A stretch of DNA of 64,000 bases, taken from positions 29,804,871 through 29,868,870 of the forward strand of contig OZ025243.1 of the NCBI GenBank assembly GCA_964019155.1. The letters are read 5' to 3'. This document shows, piece by piece, positions 1 through 7,837 of this stretch (position 1 is the first letter of the stretch; each line of letters begins with the position of its first letter). The notes under the pieces were generated by a model. That model saw only the letters and a program-made list of their open reading frames with translations, searched no databases and had not been told where the DNA came from. This stretch comes from Osedax fenrisi (Eukaryota > Annelida > Polychaeta > Sabellida > Siboglinidae). Position numbers and translations under genes: made by a program.

Positions 1-205
1 AGTTTATAGTAATATATATCTAGTGTTAATTTTCCATAAAATGAAGCCTTATATAATTGTATTTATTTACTCTCTATTTACATGTAAATTTATGCAATAT
101 ATGACTGATAATATTTATGAATTACATTTAATATATCTTAATTTGTATATATATACATATATGTAAAAATATATTATAGAACTTTTACATCATATCATCA
201 TTTAG

Positions 206-392
206 GTTTAAACCTGAGCGAGCAATCAAAGTAATCGGAGCTTGCGTTATATTACACAATATTGCTGTAAGTAAGAAACTAATCCGAGAAACGATACAAA
301 TTGATGAAGATACCGAATCTAATGAAACCCTGAATACAGATTTACCGGGAAATGCATATAGAGACGCATTTGTAGATAAATATTTTAGATAA
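206..392 (+). CDS. HARBI1-type (PIF/Harbinger) transposase, C-terminal exon
   Basis: This exon starts after a tttag acceptor and reads RFKPERAIKVIGACVILHNI, then a short acidic tail ending in DKYFR and TAA (390-392). The pattern R-x-P-E-R-A...ACxxLHNIA is the C-terminal signature of the DDE_Tnp_4 domain of HARBI1-like transposases, just after the last catalytic acidic residue. The catalytic part lies before the window start, so the gene is partial here. Its neighbour, convergent on the minus strand, is a Myb/SANT-like protein of the kind that accompanies Harbinger transposases and is known in that superfamily to help DNA binding and nuclear import. The frame is undamaged in the visible part. 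Whether the copy is active cannot be judged. Confidence 0.8.
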
Positions 393-416
393 ATAAAAAA
401 GTAATTTTAATTATAT

Positions 417-2403
417 TTATTTTTGTAATCCGTTAATTTTTAAATCCAAGATTAACATTTCCTTTACATATTTCTCATGTTCTCTTTCCTCTTTATCTTG
501 GATCGCCTTCATTTCCCTATCATGTAACTCTTTTTCTCTTTTATTTCTCTCTTCGCTATACTCTTTTTCTCTTTTATTTCTCTCTTCGCTATACTCTGTC
601 TCCTTATAAATATTATCTTTTTGTTTTTTTATATATAAATACTTTTCCTTCACTATTTTTACTTCACATTCAATTATTTCTATCATATTTTTATTTTTAT
701 TAGTGAAGAGTCTTTTTTTAGTGGGATTTCTATTATTTATAGTATTCGATGTGTCTAGTAGTGAGGGTGTAGTTAGTGGTGTATTAAGGGTGGTGGCTAA
801 TGGTGATGGATTAAATTCTAGGTTAACTATTGTATCTATTGAATGTATTTGCTGAGTGTATGTTGCAGTTTGTGGTGGTGATGTATTGTATGTGGAATGT
901 GGTGGTGATATATTGTATGTTGAATGTGGTGGTGATGTATTGTATGTGGAATGTGGTGGTGATGTATTGTATGTGGAATGTGGTGTAATGTTTATGGGTC
1001 TTATAGTTTGTGGTGGGTTACTGGGGGATGGTGGTGCGTTACTGGTTGATGGTTGGGGTGTTTCCATTAGCCTCCTCGAACTCGATAGTCTACCTAGTCA
1101 ATTTAATTTTAAAAATAGTTATAAATATCAAGAATTTGATCAAATATAATATTATATTCATAAATAATATTTTTACCAAATCATATTTACTATATATATA
1201 TACACTATATTACACATGCTATACTAATTATGAGTATATAAAAATAAATAGACCTTCTATTCCATCCAAAAGAGCGCTACTGTCTCCGATAACCAGGTTC
1301 TTTTTACCGGACCACCCCCACCAGTTCCTCTCGCATGGTCTCGGTTTCTTATAGTCTGTTTAATAAATAATACTTATGTTAGTTATATTTTAATAAATAA
1401 ATAATTTAATTATACCTTTAATTTATCTCATAGGTTAAATACTCTGTAAACAACATTATATATTTATTACTAACCTCAGATTTAATAGTAGTCATTTTTT
1501 TTTTTAACTGTTCAACAGTTCGGTCATTCCCATGTTGGTTTACTTCTTCCGCTATCTTTTCCCACCTTAGTATCTTGCCAGTCTTCGTTACCTTTGAAAA
1601 TAAAAACATTAAAAATAGAAATTAATTTACATATAATTTTATATAGTTTTAGTAATAACCTAGTTTATAATATGCATTGTGTTTTATGATTGTTCAAATA
1701 ATTTTAAATTATATCCAACAAATAATTAGATTAAATATTAAAATATAATTAGATTAAAACAAGATATCAAAAAGTATATAATTTTATTTAACTATAATTC
1801 TAATTACATGATTATACTTTTATATTGAAATAAATAAATAATTAAGATATCATAATTATAATTGTATTATTATAAAGTATATAATAATAATCAAACATAT
1901 AATATAACATATAGCTAATACATATAATATATACCTAATAATCATATAAAACCTAATTTATATATTAAATGAATAATATCATATATTAAATATGATATTT
2001 ATATTTATTTTAATAGTTACTAATATCCACAGAGCTAGAGAGAAATTTCTCTCTAGCTCTATGCTAATATCATATATATGATATGATTTAATATAAAGGT
2101 GTGTTAAGATATAAATTGTAATACATAAATACAAGAATATAATCTACTATTGATAATTGATAAGTTAAGTTAACTTAAACTACCATAGTATTAACCATGA
2201 TACATTTTCAGAATTATAAATAATTTTTGTTATTTTAAATTAATTTTTGTTATTTTTATTAATAATTAACTTAATTATATCACCTTAATACTAACATAAG
2301 AATCAAATTTTCTATTTAAATAGTCTGCATGTTCTTTATATATATTTAACAGTGTAGCAATTTCTAAAGATGTAAACACCGAGCATCTTGTTAATTTAGA
2401 CAT
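417..2403 (-). CDS. Myb/SANT-like (zeste-like) accessory protein of the Harbinger element, 4 exons
   Basis: Reconstructed by splice phase: exon 1 2403-2284 (starts MSKLTRCSVFTSLEIATLL, ends AAG|gtgata), exon 2 1591-1475 (VTKTGKILRWEKIAEE..., ends GAG|gttagt), exon 3 1355-1294 (TIRNRDHARGTGGGG..., ends TG|gttatc), exon 4 from about 1075 to the stop at 417. Total is about 315 residues. Exons 1-2 form a trihelix Myb/SANT-like domain (FTxxE...LL...W-E-K-I-A-E-E...RTVEQLKKK), the DNA-binding module of Harbinger accessory proteins and insect 'zeste-like' proteins. The GTGGGG linker after it is typical of that family. Exon 4 has a Ser/Pro/Thr-rich stretch with four PHSTYN(T/I)SP repeats and a charged coiled-coil tail with a duplicated EYSEERNKREK. 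It stops 25 bp from the convergent transposase stop. The exact exon 4 acceptor is ambiguous (several AGs within 20 bp, all in a compatible phase). Confidence 0.7.
1294..1355 (-). CDS. Accessory protein exon 3
   Basis: Acceptor taaacag at 1356-1357, then TIRNRDHARGTGGGG and a gttatc donor after TG. The gttatc donor is preferred over gtaaaaag at 1307 because only it gives the phase that exon 4 requires. Confidence 0.55.
1475..1591 (-). CDS. Accessory protein exon 2 (SANT-like core)
   Basis: Thirty-nine codons between a tttcaaag acceptor and a gttagt donor, phase 0 on both sides. It carries the RWEKIAEEVNQ and RTVEQLKKK motifs of the zeste-like Myb/SANT domain. Confidence 0.75.
2028..2063. mobile_element. 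36-bp palindromic MITE, copy A, with 8-bp TSD
   Basis: Left arm CACAGAGCTAGAGAGAAA and right arm TTTCTCTCTAGCTCTATG are complementary at 17 of 18 positions with no loop. The copy is flanked by CTAATATC on both sides (2020-2027 and 2064-2071). A second copy with a different 8-bp duplication is at 30425-30463. Eight-base duplications and CA...TG-like ends fit the hAT superfamily. Confidence 0.85.
2284..2403 (-). CDS. Accessory protein exon 1
   Basis: Forty codons from ATG (2403) to AAG, followed by a gtgata donor, phase 0. It is too short to stand out as an ORF but joins in frame to the exon at 1475-1591 and completes the first helix of the SANT-like domain. Confidence 0.7.
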
Positions 2404-2752
2404 TTAAAATAAATACTATTTTTAACGTTTTTAAAAAGTTTTATAATATAAAACAATAACAATAAGCTTTGTTTATTTATTTGAATTTAATTGATTAAAT
2501 TGAATTAAATTATTATAATTTTTTATTTTAATATATATAATAATGTATAATTTTATTACATTATTTTACACTGTTTTGAATATAAACTAAGCATATTATA
2601 TCTATTTTGTATCTAAGGTTTTATAACAAATCCTTTTTTATTCTATACGATACGCATAGTCTGCAAGTCGCCGAGATAATACGCACTAGAATCGCGCTAG
2701 ATTATCCTGGCTAGGACATTTATTTTATTTGTCGGAACAACTCGATTGACAT

Positions 2753-2839
2753 ATGGCTAAGGATATGGCGCAGGCCAATTTTGCTAGCGCGTGGCGTACG
2801 CCAAAATTATCAATTGTCGGAGCAACTGGCCCCTGAGGA
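2753..2839 (+). other. Short upstream ORF overlapping the LINE frame
   Basis: The first ATGs of the element (2753 and 2765) open a frame reading MAKDMAQANFASAWRTPKLS and ending at a TGA near 2837. It overlaps the start of the long frame in a different phase. It could be a true uORF, or the original N-terminus cut off by a frameshift. Confidence 0.5.
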
Positions 2840-5800
2840 ACAACCAGACATTCCTGACTTGTGTTGGGTGCGGAGACCTATCACATAAGCAGGAATGTTG
2901 TAGCCTGCTAAAGAGAGCCGCCCAAAGCAGAGGAGTTTGGGAATGTGTGTCGTGTAAAAACCCTCAGGTCAGGCCATTAACCCCGGTAGCATTGCAGGCA
3001 TCCGTTGCCCCCTTGAGGACTAACATTCTTGTTGGCCAGACGATAGGGGTAGCAAGGAGCCCGGCCACAGCGGCCAATACGAGGCTCTGCTTGCTTTGCT
3101 ACAGGAGCTTGAGGCGCACGTCCTCACCACTGTTATGTACAGGGTGTGGGAGAGAATCGCACAAGAGTTGCTCTAAGCTATCAAGAGCGGAACTGGTTAT
3201 GGTTCTCGCTGCAGAAAGATGGTTATGTGGTGGATGTTCGTCCAGTGCGAACAGCGCGAGCACGGATCTCGCCGCTATCCAATCCATAACAAAGGTAAGG
3301 AAGGTCGAAGTAGAACTTCGACAAAACCTGAAGCTGATGCAGTGGAACGCAAATGGCATCAAGACGAAGATGGTCGAGTTGGAAGACAGGGCCAAATCTT
3401 CAAAGTCTGATGTCATCATGATCCAGGAGTCCAAGCTTAGAGCAACTGACCCAGACCCGAAGCTGAAGGGTTACACTACGATCAGGAAGGACCGCGGAGT
3501 TGGAAGAGGTGGTGGACTCATCACATTCGTCAAGGAAGATATTCCCTTCACAGTGGTGTCTCACACCGAAGCTGTAGAAGGATCGCTGTTGGAGATTCTG
3601 CTAGTCAATATCAACTTAGCATCTCTCAGCAAAACGATGTGCGCCAACGTGTACTGTCCCCCCACTAGAGGGTCTCAACAAGGTAGTGAGTTTGATACTC
3701 GGGAACTACCGTACGCTGAGAATACCATTGTTGGGGGTGACTTGAATGCCCACTCGAGACTGTGGGACAGTTGGCAGCCGGAAGATAGGCTGGGAGAAAA
3801 AGTTGAGGATTGGCTGGTAGAGAAGAACTTCAGCGTGGCGAATGATGGGGAGGCCACCAGGGTCAATGTCGGTACGGGCGGCCGTAGCGCACCCGATGTC
3901 ACTCTAGTCCACAATAGTTGGCTGGACAAGGTGGAATGGGGCGTTATGGACTGCATGGGTTCAGATCACCTACCGATTTTGATAACTCTCGATATACCGA
4001 TCACTACGCTTAAACCCACTACTTCAAGGAGTTTGAGGTGGAATTGGAGCAAGGCGGATTTCGAGGGCTTTTCCAACCAAGTAGAAATGGCTGTGCTAGT
4101 ACAAAAAGACAGCATTGGTCGAGCTTCACTGGACGCTAGAATGGCGAGTCTGGTAGTTTCCATTACGGAAGCTGCCAACTCGTTCATTGGAAAGGTGAAG
4201 TCCTCGGCCAATGGTAAGGCCTGGATGACCAGGGACTTAAGGGAAGCCGTGAAGTTTAGAAACTCGCTCAGGAGGACACTCGGGGACAACCGCAGGGAGT
4301 GGGTTGAAGCCTGCAGGAGTGTCCAGGCCCTAATCCGCAAGGAGAAGGAGCGAAGATGGGTGGAGTTTCTAGAGGACGCGGCGGACACAGCAGATCCAAA
4401 CAAGATCTGGAGGGTGGTTAAGTCCCTGAGCGATAAGAGCCAGGGATCCACCCGTAATGAGTCTCTGGTACACAACGGCCGGTTGTGCACCACTAGTAAA
4501 GCCAAGGCTGATGCTTTCATGCAGAGATATGCCGAAGTTAGCAGGCTGGACATCCCCAAGGCGGACAGGCTGAAGAAGTCTGTTCGTCGCCAGCTGAAGG
4601 TTCCTTCAGTTGATGGGGAGAGTTCGTCTCCGTTCAGTCTGACGGAACTGAATGAAGCAATCAAACGCATGAAACCGAAAGGCGCTCCGGGAGGAGACGG
4701 CATCGAGCCTAGATTTCTACAAGCTCTGGGCCCAATTGCAAGGGAGTATCTCCTGAGCATCTTCAACGAATCGTGGGACTCAGGAAAGAGTCCCGCAAGT
4801 TGGAGAGTGGCCACAATCATCCCACTTATCAAGAAAGGTAAGCCAGCATCAGACATTGACTCCTACAGGCCAGTATCCTTGACATCGTGCGTGGCAAAGA
4901 CGATGGAAAGGATGGTGGCCAGTCGACTGTCATGGCTGGCTGAGGAGAACGGATGGTGGAATGATGATCAGGCCGGGTTCAGAGCTGGGCGGTCCTGTGA
5001 AGATCAGGTGTTGCGGCTCTCACAGTCCATTAGTAATGGCTTCCAGAGCCAGCCGGCTAAGAGGAGTGTATTGGCGCTATTGGACTTTAGCAAGGCATAC
5101 GATACGGTGTGGAGGAACAGGCTCTTAACAATTATGTTAGAGAAGGGCGTTCCGCGGAGACTAGTGAGGTGGCTAAGAGGCTTCTTGTCGGATAGGAGGG
5201 CCAATGTCCGAATTGATGGAGTCACGGGCAGGTCAAGGAAGCTGCATCAAGGGGTCCCCCAAGGGGCAGTTTTGTCACCGCTACTATTCCTGTTCTTTAT
5301 AGACGGAATAAGGGACGAAGCCCCGGACGGGGCCCTCGTAAGCATGTACGCTGACGACATCGCTGTCTGGGCGTCTCATCAGGACAAGGAAGTGGCACTC
5401 CGAATAGTACAAGAAGCAGTAGAAGCCTTTTCGGTCTGGAGCAAGAACCACCGCATAACCCTTAACACGGCAAAGTGCGAGGTGTCTTTCTTCTCCTCAA
5501 GTCCGAAAGAGGCCTCATGGTCTCCGAGTTTGACATTGAATGGTCAACCCTTTCGAGTAAATAAGACTCCTACCTTCCTGGGAGTGACGTTCGATAGAAC
5601 GCTCACGTTTCGACCACAGGTAGAGGCAGTGAAGTCAAAGACGCTCGGAAGAATCAAGATTCTGTCGTCCCTGGCCTCCAAAGAGTGGGGCTGGGACAGA
5701 AGTTACCTAACTAGGGTATATAAGGCCACAATCGGTAGTGTTTTACACTACTGTGGAGCAGCATGGCAGCCCTGGTTAGCAAATACAAATCGGCAGATCC

Positions 5801-7059
5801 TTGAACGGGTCAATAACAGAGCGCTGAGGTCAATCACGGGACAGACCTCAGACACTCCCATAGAATGCCTACGCACGGAGGCTAAGGCCCTCTCTTTTGT
5901 TGCTAGCATGCGCAGGAACTGTGCGATAGCCTGGGAGAAGTCGGCTAGAGTCCATGCTAGTAACCCAAGACGGTCTCTCCATGCAGCTCCTGTCCATCAC
6001 AGGTGGAAGAACAGGAGTTGCTTTAGCGATCTGGCGAAAGAAATCTGTGGTAATATTGGCCTGGAGGACCATCCAAGAGAGCCGTTCCTATATAATCGTA
6101 AACCACCCTGGTTGTGGGGCAGAGGTAAGTTGTGGCGAGTTAAATCGCTCCTAGCTAAGGGGGGCAAGACGCTCCGAAGCCAGGAAGCACTGCTAGAAGA
6201 CTCGCTACAGACTATTGCAGCAGCGGGCTCCCAAAGGGTGACCATTTACACGGACGGGTCCGCGGAGAGTGGTCACTCTTGTGGGGGTAGCGCTGCGGTG
6301 GTCACATCAGGCTCTGCATCTGCCCCAATCCACATCACCACCAGAACACAGAAGGGCAGTCGTTGGACGTCATCGTTCGAGACGGAAGTGGCGGCATTGA
6401 ACTTGGCCATCAAGTGGCTTGCCGAAGAAGATGGCAGGTTTGATCCCGTCATGGTGTGCTCGGACAGCCAGTCTTTGATGTTGGCGTTGGAGGGCTCAGG
6501 CAAGTCGGATAAGGCAGGAGTCGCGGAAGTCCGACGTGGCCTGTTCTCTCTAAACCGGGAGGTCCTGCTTCAGTGGGTTCCCGGTCACTGCGGACTGATT
6601 GGCAACGAATGGGCGGATGACGCTGCGAACAGTGCGTGGTCTAGTGCGCCCACTACCTCTACGTCGTTGGCAGGAAGGATTACCTTCGAGGCTGCCAAGG
6701 CTATTGTGAAAAGAGAGGTGGTGGACGTAGAGATCACGCATAGCAGAACAAAGGCCGTCTATTGCGACACCAGGAGCGACGAGCCTCTGACGAGAAGAGA
6801 GGCGGTGTTGCTAGCCCAGTTGCGCAGTGGCCACTGCAGAAGCCTAGCGGCCTACCGCAACATCATCGACGCGAACTCGACAGCGATGTGCCCTTACTGT
6901 GAAGAAGAGTTCGAGACCCTAGAGCACTGGCTCCAGGAATGCCCGGCTACCCGGAGGAGGAGGATCCGATGTTTCGGGGGGGCGGCACCCCCTCTCTCAG
7001 TCTTGGTGTCAGCACCAAGGGCTGTTCTGGCGTTCTGCCGCGGAGTCATATCCGCGTAA
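2788..7059 (+). CDS. LINE polyprotein: PHD finger(s), APE endonuclease, reverse transcriptase, RNase H, zinc knuckle
   Basis: One frame of about 1420 codons without a stop. Near residues 24-55 is an incomplete PHD-like cluster (CVGC...H...CC...WECVSC) and near 98-150 a complete one (CLLC...CTGC...HKSC...WLCGGC). The APE-type endonuclease runs from about 180 (QWNANGI, then GGDLNAHS, then GSDHLPI). RT spans about 640-900 with SYRPVSLT, LLDFSKAYD, GVPQGAVLSPLL and the catalytic YADD near 853. RNase H follows near 1150-1270 (YTDGSA, FETE, SDSQS, GNEWADDAAN). A C-terminal CPYC...H...C knuckle ends the protein. These activities would nick the target, reverse transcribe the RNA and degrade the hybrid strand. 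There is no ATG in frame until about codon 136 (near 3200); upstream the frame opens only at 2788 after a TAG, so initiation is unexplained (see findings). Confidence 0.9.
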   Translation, partial: RVAYAKIINCRSNWPLRNNQTFLTCVGCGDLSHKQECCSLLKRAAQSRGVWECVSCKNPQVRPLTPVALQASVAPLRTNILVGQTIGVARSPATAANTRLCLLCYRSLRRTSSPLLCTGCGRESHKSCSKLSRAELVMVLAAERWLCGGCSSSANSASTDLAAIQSITKVRKVEVELRQNLKLMQWNANGIKTKMVELEDRAKSSKSDVIMIQESKLRATDPDPKLKGYTTIRKDRGVGRGGGLITFVKEDIPFTVVSHTEAVEGSLLEILLVNINLASLSKTMCANVYCPPTRGSQQGSEFDTRELPYAENTIVGGDLNAHSRLWDSWQPEDRLGEKVEDWLVEKNFSVANDGEATRVNVGTGGRSAPDVTLVHNSWLDKVEWGVMDCMGSDHLPILITLDIPITTLKPTTSRSLRWNWSKADFEGFSNQVEMAVLVQKDSIGRASLDARMASLVVSITEAANSFIGKVKSSANGKAWMTRDLREAVKFRNSLRRTLGDNRREWVEACRSVQALIRKEKERRWVEFLEDAADTADPNKIWRVVKSLSDKSQGSTRNESLVHNGRLCTTSKAKADAFMQRYAEVSRLDIPKADRLKKSVRRQLKVPSVDGESSSPFSLTELNEAIKRMKPKGAPGGDGIEPRFLQALGPIAREYLLSIFNESWDSGKSPASWRVATIIPLIKKGKPASDIDSYRPVSLTSCVAKTMERMVASRLSWLAEENGWWNDDQAGFRAGRSCEDQVLRLSQSISNGFQSQPAKRSVLALLDFSKAYDTVWRNRLLTIMLEKGVPRRLVRWLRGFLSDRRANVRIDGVTGRSRKLHQGVPQGAVLSPLLFLFFIDGIRDEAPDGALVSMYADDIAVWASHQDKEVALRIVQEAVEAFSVWSKNHRITLNTAKCEVSFFSSSPKEASWSPSLTLNGQPFRVNKTPTFLGVTFDRTLTFRPQVEAVKSKTLGRIKILSSLASKEWGWDRSYLTRVYKATIGSVLHYCGAAWQPWLANTNRQILERVNNRALRSITGQTSDTPIECLRTEAKALSFVASMRRNCAIAWEKSARVHASNPRRSLHAAPVHHRWKNRSCFSDLAKEICGNIGLEDHPREPFLYNRKPPWLWGRGKLWRVKSLLAKGGKTLRSQEALLEDSLQTIAAAGSQRVTIYTDGSAESGHSCGGSAAVVTSGSASAPIHITTRTQKGSRWTSSFETEVAALNLAIKWLAEEDGRFDPVMVCSDSQSLMLALEGSGKSDKAGVAEVRRGLFSLNREVLLQWVPGHCGLIGNEWADDAANSAWSSAPTTSTSLAGRITFEAAKAIVKREVVDVEITHSRTKAVYCDTRSDEPLTRREAVLLAQLRSGHCRSLAAYRNIIDANSTAMCPYCEEEFETLEHWLQECPATRRRRIRCFGGAAPPLSVLVSAPRAVLAFCRGVISA

Positions 7060-7077
7060 CGCCCGTATGCCGCTCCC

Positions 7078-7101
7078 AACAACAACAACAACAACAACAA
7101 A
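7078..7101 (+). repeat. (AAC)n tail of the LINE
   Basis: About seven AAC units directly after the short 3' UTR. Microsatellite tails of this kind mark the 3' end of several LINE clades lacking poly(A). Confidence 0.8.
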
Positions 7102-7159
7102 CTTGATGATAAAGTTGCGTATGATTTTGTTTCATATTACACGTGAACGCGTTGCACGA

Positions 7160-7238
7160 ATGAGATTATTTCTAGATATATTCTCCGAGTCAGGGATATA
7201 TAATACCAATCTAGTTGAACAACTGTTTAGCTCTCGGG
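7160..7238 (+). CDS. EIF2A: Tentative EIF2A exon 1
   Basis: An ATG at 7160 opens 26 codons (starting MRLFLDIF, ending QLFSSR) plus one base before a strong donor, G|gtatgt at 7239. The phase is exactly what exon 2 needs and would give ...SSR-V-C-GSEG. The sequence itself does not resemble the usual short EIF2A N-terminus, so exon 1 may be elsewhere. If correct, the LINE inserted only about 60 bp upstream of the start codon. Confidence 0.3.
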
Positions 7239-7805
7239 GTATGTACTTTAAGATATGATGGTATACATATAAGATATATTGAGCGCGCATATCCAGCCAC
7301 CTATTTGAGTTACGTTTATTTACAACTTGCATTTATACGAGGGGAGGTACTCGAAGTGAGCCTGTGTTTTAGGCTAATATATTGCCTATATATGTCTTAT
7401 CCCCTATCTATTGAAATCTTGCTAAATCTTTTCTAGTGTATCGAATAGTGTATTTAAGTTACTATCTTGAGGTAGTGTTACATCACCAGATTATGTAATA
7501 GGGTGAGGGTGAGGGTGCTGTTTATCCACAGCAGATAGTGATGACACACTTAACTATTAATGAATATATGTTTCTTGATATTTGCATAGTGGAAAGAGTT
7601 AAATGTTGTTATTAGTATAGTTACGAATCATACTCGTATCTTTGTGTAGATAAGTTATTATTAGCAACCGTAGATAAACAATGAATAATACAATATAATT
7701 TATGAATATAAATAAACATGAAAGATGATGTAATATTAAGCTAGGTCATATATATTATGATTTTGATAATATTAAAGCAACTATTATATAGTATTAAATA
7801 AATAC

Positions 7806-7837
<32 letters not shown>

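Larger units (their letters stand above)
1..2640. mobile_element. Harbinger-family DNA transposon, right part
   Basis: It is defined by the transposase 3' exon (+) and the convergent Myb/SANT gene (-), the usual two-gene layout of Harbinger elements. The left end is outside the window. The right end must lie between 2404 and about 2640, where LINE-like GC-richer sequence begins; I could not fix the terminal inverted repeat or the 3-bp TSD. Confidence 0.6.
2640..7101 (+). mobile_element. Non-LTR retrotransposon (LINE, I/R1-like group with RNase H), near full length
   Basis: The element is clearly GC-richer than the flanking DNA, with a sharp change near 2640 and another after the (AAC)n tail at about 7078-7101. 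It holds a short 5' leader, one long reading frame (endonuclease, RT, RNase H, zinc knuckle) and a very short 3' UTR ending in the AAC microsatellite, as many LINEs of this group do. The long undamaged frame implies a recent insertion. It sits between a Harbinger element and the start of EIF2A. I could not identify a target-site duplication with confidence. Confidence 0.85.

Noticed and set aside
2785..2800. GTG at 2791 as a real start codon of the LINE
   Set aside because: Not accepted as fact: it is the first near-cognate codon after an in-frame TAG, but nothing else in the sequence supports it; kept only as one of several options in the findings.
3966..4856. 296-residue minus-strand frame in the LINE
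   Set aside because: Shadow of the GC-rich RT/endonuclease frame on the other strand.
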